A DNA stretch of 64,000 bases. Origin: Roseibium sp. MMSF_3544 (GTDB taxonomy: Bacteria > Pseudomonadota > Alphaproteobacteria > Rhizobiales > Stappiaceae). Position numbers and translations under genes: made by a program. Under the pieces are notes generated by a model. That model ran no database searches. It saw only the letters and a program-made list of their open reading frames with translations, and was not told where the DNA came from. The DNA lies in assembly GCF_030732845.1 (NCBI RefSeq), contig NZ_JASHKA010000001.1:434001-498000 (forward strand), in the 5' to 3' direction. Positions 8,375-16,846 of this stretch are shown here, in pieces. Position 1 is the stretch's first letter. Each line of letters opens with the position of its first letter.

Positions 8375-9121
8375 ATGACATTCTGCCGACTTGCAGGTCT
8401 TTGCTGCCTCGCCTTGCTGCTCACCGGATGCTCCGGCAACTGGGGATGGTATGTGGTCGATCCGACCGTGCCGGCAGGATTGAACAATCTCAAATTTCTC
8501 CTTAGCGGGCTTTATTACACTTTGCTGCTGTCCTTCACGGCAATCGTGATTTCGATCGTCCTCGGCCTCGCCGTGGCGTTGCCCGGCCTGTCTTCCAACC
8601 GGGCTTTGAGGCGGTTCAACCGTGTTTATGTGGAGCTGGTCAGGGCGGTGCCCATTCTGGTTCTGATCCTCTGGGTCTATTACGGTCTGCCGCAAATGAC
8701 GGGGCTCACGATCACGGTGTTCTGGGCCGGTGTGATTGCGCTTGCCTTGTCCGACAGTGCCTTTGAAGCGGAGATCTTTCGTGCCGGCATTCAGTCCATC
8801 GACAAGGGGCAATACGAGGCCGCGCACTCCATTTCGCTCAGCTACACCGACACGATGGTCTATGTCATTCTTCCGCAGGCGGTACGGCGGATACTTCCGG
8901 CGCTCGGCAACCAGCTTGTCTACATGCTGAAGATGTCCTCGCTGGTCTCCGTGATCGGAATGCAGGAGCTGACCCGCAAAGCCAACGAACTTGTCGTTGT
9001 TGAGTACAGACCCCTGGAAATCTACACGGTGCTCGTCCTTGAGTACCTGGTCCTGATCTTGCTCGTTTCCGCCGGTGTACGCTGGCTGGAGCGCAAATTA
9101 CAGTCGGATCAACGCGGTTAG
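8375..9121 (+). CDS. Amino acid ABC transporter permease with lipobox-like N-terminus
   Basis: A 248-residue HisM/GlnP-type inner-membrane permease. TLLLSFTAIVISIVLGLAVAL and VELVRAVPILVLILWVYYGLP are early membrane segments, and the EAA loop that contacts the ATPase is EIFRAGIQSIDKGQYEAA. The ATG at 8375 follows AGGGAGAGG. Unusually, the first residues (CCLALLLTGCSGNWGW) form a lipoprotein-like signal with lipobox LLTGC, so the mature protein may begin with an acylated Cys. No second permease gene is nearby, so a homodimeric channel is likely. Confidence 0.9.
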   Translation: MTFCRLAGLCCLALLLTGCSGNWGWYVVDPTVPAGLNNLKFLLSGLYYTLLLSFTAIVISIVLGLAVALPGLSSNRALRRFNRVYVELVRAVPILVLILWVYYGLPQMTGLTITVFWAGVIALALSDSAFEAEIFRAGIQSIDKGQYEAAHSISLSYTDTMVYVILPQAVRRILPALGNQLVYMLKMSSLVSVIGMQELTRKANELVVVEYRPLEIYTVLVLEYLVLILLVSAGVRWLERKLQSDQRG

Positions 9122-9129
9122 GAGAAACC

Positions 9130-9708
9130 ATGGCAGCCTGGATCGAAATGATCTCCGACGAGGATGCAGACGCCGAGTTGATGGAGATGCTGAAGCTTGC
9201 GCGTACGCCGCACGGCACGGTCGATAACGTGATGCGCGTGCACTCGCTGCGGCCAAACACCATGAAGGGCCATGTCATCCTTTACAGGGCAGCCTTGCAC
9301 GATGACGCCAACACGCTGCCGGAGTGGCTCCAGGAAACAATCTCTTCCTATGTCTCGATCCTGAACGGCTGCCCGTATTCGCTCGCCAATCATTGGGCAA
9401 ACGCGCGCCATCTGATCGGTGATGAGGCGCGAGCGGATCAGGTAGAAAAGGCGCTCAATGCAAAGTGTCCGGAAGAGGTGTTTTCTGGCCTTGAACTGGA
9501 GCTCTTGAAATACGCGGAAAAGCTCACGCTGCGCCCTGCCGACATGACCAAGTCCGACGTCGATGCCCTGAGGGATGCTGGCGCGGATGACGGCCAGATC
9601 CTGGAGGCCAACCAGATCATCGGCTATTTCAACTATGTGAACAGGCACCTGAACGGCCTCGGGGTCACCACAGATGGCGACATTGTCGGGTATTACGCAT
9701 CAGAATAG
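9130..9708 (+). CDS. Peroxidase-related AhpD-like protein
   Basis: A 192-residue helical protein of the carboxymuconolactone decarboxylase superfamily, closest in look to the uncharacterised peroxidase-related subgroup (WIEMISDEDADAELMEML, SYVSILNGCPYSLANHW). The usual CxxC is CPYS here: the first Cys and the His remain and the second Cys is Ser. Classical AhpD disulfide chemistry is therefore unlikely and a one-Cys or non-redox role is possible. It starts eight bases after the permease stop, so it is co-transcribed with the importer. Confidence 0.85.
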   Translation: MAAWIEMISDEDADAELMEMLKLARTPHGTVDNVMRVHSLRPNTMKGHVILYRAALHDDANTLPEWLQETISSYVSILNGCPYSLANHWANARHLIGDEARADQVEKALNAKCPEEVFSGLELELLKYAEKLTLRPADMTKSDVDALRDAGADDGQILEANQIIGYFNYVNRHLNGLGVTTDGDIVGYYASE

Positions 9709-9724
9709 TTGCATATGAATAAAA

Positions 9725-9745
9725 ATTTTGCGTAGTATGCAAAAT
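9725..9745. promoter_or_regulatory. Palindrome before dioxygenase gene
   Basis: ATTTTGC (9725-9731) and GCAAAAT (9739-9745) form a perfect 7-bp inverted repeat with a 7-base spacer, 24 bases before the dioxygenase start. A wider pair, TTGCATA (9709-9715) and TATGCAA (9736-9742), overlaps it. The size and symmetry fit a dimeric XRE repressor site; a regulator of that family is encoded one gene downstream. Confidence 0.45.
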
Positions 9746-9769
9746 TCTTTCCAATAATGGACAACAAAA

Positions 9770-10738
9770 ATGGTCTACGCTGAAGCCAAACCCATGGACT
9801 CGAACGAGATCCCGGTCGTCGACATCACGTCCTTGCGTGACGGAACCGACCCGCATTCGGTGGCAAGAGCCCTTCATGCAGCCAGCACCGGTCTCGGATT
9901 CATCTATATCAGCGGGCATGGCATCCCTGAGAGCTGCATCTCTTCGGCGCGCAACCTTGCGTTCGACTTCTTTCGAAGCTCCCCGGAGCAAAAGGAAACC
10001 GTTCGTGTCTCCGCCAGCCATCGCGGATGGCTCGCGTCGGGCGGGGCCAAGATGGGCGACAAGTTGAAAGCGGATCTGAAGGAGAGCTTCGTCTGGGGCA
10101 TGCAGGACGATAACGGCGACACCGTTGCCGACCATCCGCTCAGAGGCCGCAACCAATGGCCCGCATTCCTTCCGGGCCTGGAACCGGCGGCAATGGACTA
10201 TTTCCGCCAAGCCCATGAGGTGGCGCATCACCTGATGCGAGGTTTCGCGCTTGGGCTCGGACTGGATGCATCGTTTTTCCTGAAAACAGCCTCACGTCCC
10301 TTAAGCCGGGCGTCATTCGTCTACTATCCTGCTCAGCCGGAAGATATGGGCGCTGACCAGTTCGGCGTTGGGCCCCATACCGATTTCGGTGTGTTGACCG
10401 TGTTGTGCCAGGATGCTGTCGGCGGTCTCCAGGTTGAAGATATCAACGGCGATTGGCTGCAAGCGCCGCCCATTGAGGGAACACTGGTCGTGAATGTTGC
10501 CGACCTTCTGGCCAGGTGGACAGGCGGTGCCTACAAATCAACACCGCACAGGGTCGTGAACAGTTCCGGGAAGGAGCGTCTGTCGCTGGTTCTGGCCTTT
10601 GATCCGAACCCGGAAACCATGATTGACGCACGCGATATCTATGGCGATGATCACGCACCCGTTGAAGACGCCATTACGTGCGGGGACTACCTTCAATGGC
10701 GGTTCGACCGGGCCTTCGCCTACCGCAAAACCGAGTGA
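9770..10738 (+). CDS. Isopenicillin N synthase-like Fe(II)/2-oxoglutarate dioxygenase
   Basis: A 322-residue non-haem iron oxygenase. The N-terminal DIOX_N segment is IPVVDITSLRDGTDPHSVAR with GFIYISGHGIPE. The catalytic core has the facial triad HxD...H (GPHTDFG, then STPHRVVN) and the 2-oxoglutarate-binding Arg in KERLSLVLAF. The family hydroxylates, desaturates or cyclises small molecules, including amino-acid-derived ones. It lies between the importer genes and the XRE-cupin regulator, with two bases to the latter, so it probably acts on the imported compound. The exact reaction cannot be read from sequence. Confidence 0.9.
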   Translation: MVYAEAKPMDSNEIPVVDITSLRDGTDPHSVARALHAASTGLGFIYISGHGIPESCISSARNLAFDFFRSSPEQKETVRVSASHRGWLASGGAKMGDKLKADLKESFVWGMQDDNGDTVADHPLRGRNQWPAFLPGLEPAAMDYFRQAHEVAHHLMRGFALGLGLDASFFLKTASRPLSRASFVYYPAQPEDMGADQFGVGPHTDFGVLTVLCQDAVGGLQVEDINGDWLQAPPIEGTLVVNVADLLARWTGGAYKSTPHRVVNSSGKERLSLVLAFDPNPETMIDARDIYGDDHAPVEDAITCGDYLQWRFDRAFAYRKTE

Positions 10739-10740
10739 TT

Positions 10741-11316
10741 ATGGACAATGACATTGACGGCGCGATCGGTGCCGCCCTCAAGGATTTCAGAACCCGGAAC
10801 GGATATTCCGCCAGGCATCTTGCCGAGTTGTCCGGCGTTTCGGGCGCAATGATAAGCCGGATTGAAAGCGGACAAGTTTCTCCGTCGATTTCAACGCTGA
10901 GCGCATTGGCCGCTGCATTGAAAGTTCCCCTGGTCAGCCTGTTTCGCGAAACGACATCGGATCACACGGACTACACCTATGTCGAAAGCGGTGCAGGGCT
11001 CAAATCAACACGGATCGTGGACGAGCATGTTCATGAATTTGAAAATCTCGCCGTCCATCTGCGGCGCGATCTTCAATTCGGTGCCCGTATCGTGACGCTC
11101 AAGCGCCAGGATGCGGTTCCGCCGGTCTACGTCGGCAGCGGCGTTGTCTTCGTTCACGCGCTTGAGGGCGAGGCGGTGTATGGCTACGGCAAACAGGAAT
11201 TCCCTTTGCGGGCAGGGGACAGCATCTGTGTCGATGCCGAAATGCGACACGGGATCCTGTCCGTCAAAACACCGGAATTCAGGTTCCTGACGGTGCAGGC
11301 CGAGGTGCAGCGATGA
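10741..11316 (+). CDS. XRE family regulator with cupin domain
   Basis: A 191-residue regulator. Residues about 8-65 form an XRE helix-turn-helix (AALKDFRTRNGYSARHLAEL, SGAMISRIESGQVSPSISTL). Residues about 110-185 form a C-terminal cupin that likely senses a small ligand (ALEGEAVYGYGKQEFPLRAGDSICVDA is its core strand pair). PuuR and similar regulators of amino-acid or polyamine catabolism share this architecture. It begins two bases after the dioxygenase stop and overlaps the next gene by four bases, so it is an autoregulated member of the operon. The palindrome at 9725 is a candidate target. Confidence 0.9.
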   Translation: MDNDIDGAIGAALKDFRTRNGYSARHLAELSGVSGAMISRIESGQVSPSISTLSALAAALKVPLVSLFRETTSDHTDYTYVESGAGLKSTRIVDEHVHEFENLAVHLRRDLQFGARIVTLKRQDAVPPVYVGSGVVFVHALEGEAVYGYGKQEFPLRAGDSICVDAEMRHGILSVKTPEFRFLTVQAEVQR

Positions 11317-12392
11317 ACAAGCCTTTCAAGACAGCGGATGGTGTCGGCAATCTGCTAAACAAGTGCATGAAGGTGAAGCCGGGCGGCACCGCCCTGATCG
11401 TCTGCGAAGATCCGACACTTGGCTGGTACGACGCCGCTGCTTCCAAGCTGATCCAGAAAGCGCTTGAAGACTTGGGATGCCGTGTCTCGACAGCTCATGT
11501 CGACGGACCTGACGAACCACTTCCTGCAGATTACGAAGAGCAGTTGGCAGCGAACGACACGATCGTCTATCTCGCCCGGGTCGGTGACCAGGACCGGTTT
11601 GTTGACAAACTGCCGGGCAAGAACGTCGCGATGCTTTATGCGCGCGATGAAAAATCGCTGACATCGGCCTATGCGGCAACCGACCATGACGCCATGGTGG
11701 CGCTGAAGAAGTCTGTCGACGCAGTCGCACGTGCATCGGATCGCGTCTCGATCAGCTGTCCCCTGGGCACGCACCTGGAAGGCCGTGTCGAGATGGAGGA
11801 TGAGGTCGACGGCGAGGTATCGGTCAAGAGATTTCCCCTTTGCGTGCCGCAACCCGTGCTCACGCGCGCGCTCAGCGGCAAGGTGGCGCTGGCGCGCTGG
11901 CTGACACCGACCGGTTCGCGGTCTTATTCGCCTGCATCCGTTCGTATTGGCAGCGTTGTCATGGCGCATGTCGACCAGGGACGCATTGCCGGTTTTGAGG
12001 GTAACAGGCAAGACATCAAGGCAATCGAAGATCACTACACGAGGGTCTCGGATCAGTTTGGCCTCGACAAAAATGCCATCCACTCATGGCATGCCGGCAT
12101 TCATCCGGCGTGCTTTTACGACAGCGATGTCGATGACGATCCGGACCGCTGGTCGAACAACATTTTTGGAAGCCCGCGCTTTTTGCACTTTCATACCTGC
12201 GGCAGCTCGCCGCCGGGTGAGATCTGCTGGATGGTCCTGGACCCGACAATTGCGTTCGACGGGACGTCCTTGTGGCATGATGGACGCTTGCAGCCGCAAA
12301 ACTTTGAACAAACAGCCGCCGCGATCAAGGCGTGGCCGGAATTGTCGACGCTTCTTGCAGACCAGGGCCGTCCGATCGGCCTCGCGCAGTAG
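11313..12392 (+). CDS. NicX/M29-aminopeptidase-like protein
   Basis: A 359-residue protein whose outline (a Rossmann-like N-terminal half, ISCPLGTHLEGRV in the middle, and His-rich GIHPACFYDS and FLHFHTCGSSPPGEICWMVLDP near the C-terminus) recalls the M29 aminopeptidase/2,5-dihydroxypyridine dioxygenase (NicX) fold. I recognise this only from pattern, and the metal ligands are not certain. Its ATG overlaps the regulator stop by four bases, so it is the last gene of the importer-dioxygenase operon. If NicX-like, it would cleave a ring; if M29-like, it would hydrolyse an amide or peptide. Confidence 0.5.
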   Translation: MNKPFKTADGVGNLLNKCMKVKPGGTALIVCEDPTLGWYDAAASKLIQKALEDLGCRVSTAHVDGPDEPLPADYEEQLAANDTIVYLARVGDQDRFVDKLPGKNVAMLYARDEKSLTSAYAATDHDAMVALKKSVDAVARASDRVSISCPLGTHLEGRVEMEDEVDGEVSVKRFPLCVPQPVLTRALSGKVALARWLTPTGSRSYSPASVRIGSVVMAHVDQGRIAGFEGNRQDIKAIEDHYTRVSDQFGLDKNAIHSWHAGIHPACFYDSDVDDDPDRWSNNIFGSPRFLHFHTCGSSPPGEICWMVLDPTIAFDGTSLWHDGRLQPQNFEQTAAAIKAWPELSTLLADQGRPIGLAQ

Positions 12393-12606
12393 GTTAGGAT
12401 CGCGGCAGCGCGAGGGGCAGTGATCTCAAGCTTCTGGAAAACGGAGGTTTTTTCTCGACGGTCGGAAATTCTGCGTCGTTTACTTACCGGCCCTGGAGTT
12501 TTCAAATCGAGGAAACGCGGATATTGAAGGTGAGGCTCCAGGCGTCGACTTGCATGTTTTGACGCCGTGTTCTGCCACTCCGCTCGTCAGCTTCCAAGAG
12601 AGCCAT

Positions 12607-13551
12607 ATGACCATTTTATTGATTCACACGGGTGGCACGATCAGCATGGTCAAAAGCTCGCATGGCTTCGAGCCCAAAGCCGGTGTTGTCGAACAATTCG
12701 TGAACCGTCAAGTCCGTGACAGTTTTCCAGGCCTCGATATCGATGTCTGCGTTCTTTCTCCCTTGATCGATAGCGCAAACGCGACGCCTGCGGACTGGAA
12801 TCGGGTTGCGCAGCAGATTGCTGACTGTCACGAGCGCTACGAGGGATTTGTCATAACACATGGCACTGACACCTTGGCCTATACGTCGGCAGCGCTTTGC
12901 TTTGCCTTGGAGGGGCTCGACAAGCCGGTCGTGCTAACAGGATCCATGCTGCCCTTGACGGTTGAAGGCAATGACGCCGTGGCAAACCTTTTGGGAGCCT
13001 TTCAATGCGTTGTCGAAGCCCCTGCCGGCGTTTGGGTCTATTTTAGCGGTCAGAGACTGCATGGCGCGCGTATCTACAAAACCCATTCCCGAAGGCATGA
13101 TGCTTTTGGGTCGATGGCAAGCGACGTCCTGCCGATCTGGTCCTCACCAAACCTTACGCGCCATGCTGCAAGATCGGCGAAAGTGGCCACTGTTGCCGTG
13201 GCACCTGGAATGATGGAAGGCGTCCTTCAATTTGCAACGAGCGAATGCGACGGGCTCGTGCTTCGCTGCTACGGCTCGGGCACCGTCCCGGAAACACCGA
13301 CATTCCGTCAGGCTTTGGTCGCTGCAGCGGGAAGAGGCGTTCCGGTCCTGGCTGTCAGCCAATGCCCGGAAGGCGGGATCGCGCTCGGAACCTATGCTGC
13401 AGGCGCTGTGCTGGTTGAGTGTGGCGTCATCGACGGGCGTGAAATGACCCTCGAGGCTGCATACGCAAAGATGGTTTTTGCCCTTTCCATTCATGCCACC
13501 CTGGTTCAACAGAAGAGCTTTCTCGAAACCTCAGTTGCCGGTGAGTTTTAG
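12607..13551 (+). CDS. Asparaginase/glutaminase family protein
   Basis: A 314-residue asparaginase-family amidohydrolase. The first catalytic Thr lies in IHTGGTISM (residues 5-13) and the second in ITHGTDTLAYTSAAL with the Thr-Asp pair; GSMLP follows. There is no signal peptide, so it is a cytoplasmic, type I-like form. An AAGAGAG sequence supports the ATG at 12607. Its position 214 bases after the importer-dioxygenase operon suggests it releases ammonia from an amide generated there, or from asparagine itself. Confidence 0.88.
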   Translation: MTILLIHTGGTISMVKSSHGFEPKAGVVEQFVNRQVRDSFPGLDIDVCVLSPLIDSANATPADWNRVAQQIADCHERYEGFVITHGTDTLAYTSAALCFALEGLDKPVVLTGSMLPLTVEGNDAVANLLGAFQCVVEAPAGVWVYFSGQRLHGARIYKTHSRRHDAFGSMASDVLPIWSSPNLTRHAARSAKVATVAVAPGMMEGVLQFATSECDGLVLRCYGSGTVPETPTFRQALVAAAGRGVPVLAVSQCPEGGIALGTYAAGAVLVECGVIDGREMTLEAAYAKMVFALSIHATLVQQKSFLETSVAGEF

Positions 13552-13724
13552 AAAGAGGTCACCCCAAAGAAGATCTGAAAACGGGAAGGCCTTCTGGAGT
13601 AACGGCGGGTCCGACTGCAAATCGTCGGCCAAGGTCACAGCTCCCTTGTAGGCGAGTTACAGGACGCGAAACTTTGAAACGCCAGCCTTTTTATCGGCTG
13701 AAGACCAGCTTCTGAGGCGTGTCT

Positions 13725-14198
13725 TTAGGCGGGCACTTCTTCGGGAGCTAGAATGGTCATTCCCGCCCTTTGTGCGACCGCCATTATGGCGGGAATATCC
13801 GGGGGAGCATCGGGTGCCGGAACCTCAGTGGTTCCTTCAGGCATTTCATCTCCGGCTTGTGTGAAGAAGATGTCGTGCATCAATCCCGGCGCGTTGATGC
13901 CCAGAAGCCGGCCTGGAGCCTCGCTTGTGCACGTAAATGCGTGGACGGCGCCATCCGGTATTTTGATGAAATCGCCTGCGCTTACTTTTTTCACTTCTCC
14001 GGCAACAAAGAACTCGAATTCGCCCTCGAGAACAAAAAAACTCTCATCTTCACCGGCATGGTGATTGGGCGGCGCACCCGCGCCCGGGACGGTTTTGATC
14101 TCGACGATCGTATAGCGATCTCCGGTTTCGGAGGGAAAGGCGTGGAATGTCAGAAGGTTGCCCAGGAGATGATAAATGCGTGGACGCGAGGCGGTCAT
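13725..14198 (-). CDS. Cupin domain protein
   Basis: A 157-residue single-cupin protein. The first cupin motif is GAPPNHHAGEDESFFVLEGE and the second is GDFIKIPDGAVHAFTC, keeping the His-His-Glu-His metal set. The start at 14198 (MTASRPRIYH) follows a clear AAAGGAG; an upstream in-frame reading would run into the promoter. The tail is rich in Pro, Asp and Glu. It is divergent from a TetR gene, which likely represses it. It could be an oxygenase, an isomerase or a small-ligand sensor. Confidence 0.85.
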   Translation of the reverse strand: MTASRPRIYHLLGNLLTFHAFPSETGDRYTIVEIKTVPGAGAPPNHHAGEDESFFVLEGEFEFFVAGEVKKVSAGDFIKIPDGAVHAFTCTSEAPGRLLGINAPGLMHDIFFTQAGDEMPEGTTEVPAPDAPPDIPAIMAVAQRAGMTILAPEEVPA

Positions 14199-14210
14199 TG
14201 CTACGAACTC

Positions 14211-14262
14211 CTTTACTATGACAATTGTCTCTTTATAATACATAGTTCCTGTTATGAGACAA
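14211..14262. promoter_or_regulatory. Divergent promoters with paired TetR-type half-sites
   Basis: Forward: TTTACT (14212-14217), a 16-base spacer, then TATAAT (14234-14239), reading toward the TetR gene. Reverse: TTGTCT (14261-14256), a spacer of about 17 bases, then TATTAT, reading toward the cupin gene. TTGTCTC (14225-14231) and GAGACAA (14256-14262) are inverted copies flanking both -10 regions, suitable as TetR sites that would block both promoters. Confidence 0.5.
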
Positions 14263-14280
14263 GTGTATCATTAAGAAAAA

Positions 14281-14862
14281 ATGGCCCCTAGAACAGCCCA
14301 AAAGAACCGTACCCGCGCCGAACTCCTCGCGTCCGCCCGCCGCTTGATGGGACAAGGTAAGGAACTGACACTGGCGCGGGTCGCGAAAGACACCAATATC
14401 AGTCGCGCCACCGTCTACCGCTATTTCTCGGATCCGGCCGTGCTGGCCGCTGAGTCTTCTCTTGATTTCCAGGTCACACCCACGGCGGAACTCCTCGACG
14501 GCATCGTCGATCCGCGAGAAAGAGTTCACAGCGTTGCAAGCTACTACACTGCAATCTCACGTGAACACGAGGGGTTCTTCCGCCAGTTTCTCGCTAAGAC
14601 AATGCAAGCCTGGCAAAAGAAAACCGATGCTGAGCTTCGGGGAGGGCGCCGCATAGCGGCATTTACCGAAGCGCTCGATCCCGTTCAGGGCATCATGAGC
14701 GCAAAAGAGATCGAAGATCTTGCCTATCGTCTTTCGATGCTTACGGGAATTGAGCAGGTTATCATTCAAAAGGACATTTTGCGGGTCGACGACGCGACTG
14801 CCGACGAGTTGCTGAGCGGGACCCTCGACGCGCTCCTCAACCAGTACCTCAAAACCGGATAA
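14281..14862 (+). CDS. TetR/AcrR family regulator
   Basis: A 193-residue repressor with an N-terminal TetR helix-turn-helix (LTLARVAKDTNISRATVYRY, residues about 30-50) and a variable ligand-binding C-terminal domain. It is divergent from the cupin gene with 82 bases between the start codons, which is the usual layout for a TetR repressor and its target. The ligand is unknown. Confidence 0.9.
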   Translation: MAPRTAQKNRTRAELLASARRLMGQGKELTLARVAKDTNISRATVYRYFSDPAVLAAESSLDFQVTPTAELLDGIVDPRERVHSVASYYTAISREHEGFFRQFLAKTMQAWQKKTDAELRGGRRIAAFTEALDPVQGIMSAKEIEDLAYRLSMLTGIEQVIIQKDILRVDDATADELLSGTLDALLNQYLKTG

Positions 14863-14968
14863 CTGCGACGAGCGAACCGATTGTAGGCTTTGGCCCATTG
14901 CCGAGCCTGAGAATTTAAGCACACTTGCGGCCCACGAGAAAAAACCTGCAAAGATTCAACGCAACGAT

Positions 14969-15871
14969 ATGGGCCAGACCACCGAGTCGAATATACGCGG
15001 CATCATCCTGATGGTTCTGTCCATGGGCGCCTTCGCGGTTGCCGATACGCTGATCAAACTGGCAGCGGGCCTCGTGTCGCCTGCGCAAGTCATGTTTTTG
15101 CTTCTGGCCGGCGGCCTGGTCCTGTTTTCAACAATGGCCAAGGTGCAGGGTGCGCGGTTGAGAGACCGCCGGGTCTTCGCACCCGTCCTGCTCGTCCGGT
15201 ATCTTGCTGAAGTCGTTGCAATGGTCGGGATGGTGATGGCTCTGGCCCATGTGCCGCTTTCCATGGTCGGCGCGATCATACAGGCCACCCCCTTGCTGGT
15301 TGCGCTGGGAGCCGTTGTGTTCCTCGGAGAGACTGTGAGCTGGCGTCGATGGAGCACGATCGTTCTCGGGTTTGTTGGCGTCCTCATGATCGTTCAGCCG
15401 GGTGCCGACGGGTTCGATGCCGCGTCCCTTTGGGCGGTCTTGTCGATGATCGGATTGTCTGTTCGTGATCTGACGACGCGCATGACCCCGTCAGACATGG
15501 CATCTGCGAGCCTCGCGGCCTATTCAGCAGCCGCGGCCCTCCCGTTTTCGATGGCATGGATCGTTTTGGACGGAAGCACCTTTCTGCCACCGGAGGCAGA
15601 CTGGCTTTTGCTGCTGTCCATGATCTTTTTCGGGTCCTTGGGGTATTTGCTGCTCACCGCATCCATTCGCTCAACGAGCCTCTCAGTCGTCGCACCCTTT
15701 CGCTATGCACGGCTCATTTTCATGGTGATAGCGGGCGTCGTGGTGTTCGGCGAACGCCCCGGCTTGCTCATGCTTGCCGGGGCTGCCCTGATTGTGGGCT
15801 CCGGCCTTTACATGATGTGGCGTGAGCAGCTTGTGAGCGGGCAGGCGCGCCGACCACAGGAGACTGATTGA
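14969..15871 (+). CDS. DMT superfamily (EamA) transporter
   Basis: A 300-residue inner-membrane protein with about ten hydrophobic segments in two EamA repeats. The first repeat starts IRGIILMVLSMGAFAVADTL; the second starts near residue 150 (AASLWAVLSMIGLSVRDLTT). ATPLLVALGAVVFLGE and VVVFGERPGLLMLAGAALI are the typical repeat ends. The family exports or exchanges metabolites such as amino acids or nucleosides. The ribosome binding site is weak. The gene is convergent with the DUF1287 gene. Confidence 0.88.
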   Translation: MGQTTESNIRGIILMVLSMGAFAVADTLIKLAAGLVSPAQVMFLLLAGGLVLFSTMAKVQGARLRDRRVFAPVLLVRYLAEVVAMVGMVMALAHVPLSMVGAIIQATPLLVALGAVVFLGETVSWRRWSTIVLGFVGVLMIVQPGADGFDAASLWAVLSMIGLSVRDLTTRMTPSDMASASLAAYSAAAALPFSMAWIVLDGSTFLPPEADWLLLLSMIFFGSLGYLLLTASIRSTSLSVVAPFRYARLIFMVIAGVVVFGERPGLLMLAGAALIVGSGLYMMWREQLVSGQARRPQETD

Positions 15872-15934
15872 CAGCGTCACTGATGGATTTCTGGTGAAGG
15901 CATCGTCCGCTGCTCCGGCGAAGCGGCAAAAGCC

Positions 15935-16645
15935 TTAGCTGCTGATGCCCGGCTTGAAGCGGTAGCGGCCTGTGATTGGAAAAGCGAACAGGCTGTCTTC
16001 AAGTTTTGTTCCGGCGCCGATGTTGTGGATGATCAGTGGCCGTTCGCCATCCTGTGAGCGATACTGCGTAACAATTCCCATGTGAGGCAGATTGCCGGGT
16101 AGCATTTGCGAGACGACGTCGCCCGGCAGGTAATCTCCGGCTTGGTCGCTGACGGGCAGGGCAGCTCCCAGGCGCTTGAAAAACGTCTGAAGGTTCGGAA
16201 CGCGCCGGTGATCGATATTGCGGTCGGGCCGTTTGAGGCCCCAGATTTTCGGATAAGCGGCGAAATTGGATTTCATGTCCTGGTTGACCTCCTGCTGAAG
16301 GTCAAATCCGAAGGCATCGCGGTAAGCGCGAATGACAACGTCGGTGCAGACACCCCGTTCGCGGGGAAGATCGCCATTTGGAAAACTCAGGCCGACATAG
16401 GCCGGATCATAGATAAGAGTGATACCGATCTGATTTTCAGCCGCTGCGATCAGCTTTTCCGCCCAGGGCTCCGGCTGAGCAAGGTCACGTTGGAACGTGA
16501 TCCGGACGAGAGGTTCCTTGCGATTGTCGATGGCGTTCTGCGCCATTTGCAATCCGGCTTCCAAGTGCCCGGGGATCATTGCCGCCGTCGCAAGACCGCC
16601 TCCTGCGACACATCCGGCCCCGATCAGAAAGTCACGCCGTTTCAT
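15935..16645 (-). CDS. DUF1287 family protein, Tat/Sec-exported
   Basis: A 236-residue DUF1287 protein. It begins MKRRDFLIGAG, a twin-arginine-like signal followed by a Gly/Ala-rich core, so it is probably periplasmic. The family signatures GVCTDVVIRAYR (with a candidate nucleophilic Cys), LPHMGIV and IIHNIGAG suggest an NlpC/P60-like papain fold acting on cell wall or other amide bonds. The start at 16645 gives the shortest form with the RR motif near the N-terminus; an in-frame codon at 16669 is possible. The activity is not established. Confidence 0.85.
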   Translation of the reverse strand: MKRRDFLIGAGCVAGGGLATAAMIPGHLEAGLQMAQNAIDNRKEPLVRITFQRDLAQPEPWAEKLIAAAENQIGITLIYDPAYVGLSFPNGDLPRERGVCTDVVIRAYRDAFGFDLQQEVNQDMKSNFAAYPKIWGLKRPDRNIDHRRVPNLQTFFKRLGAALPVSDQAGDYLPGDVVSQMLPGNLPHMGIVTQYRSQDGERPLIIHNIGAGTKLEDSLFAFPITGRYRFKPGISS

Positions 16646-16846
16646 CCGCCATCCAAAACTCTCGCCCAACTCAGCAATATGCCGATTCTGAGTCAGGAAT
16701 GGGGCAGGGCCGACATTTTGGAGCTTCTTTGATTTTGCATCCGATGTGCCTATCCGAAAAAAACTATCACAGGTTGCGTTAGGGTGTATACTCTAGAGGG
16801 TGGTTGCGGGTGGACACACGCGACACTTTTGCCGGGAGGTAGTGTC

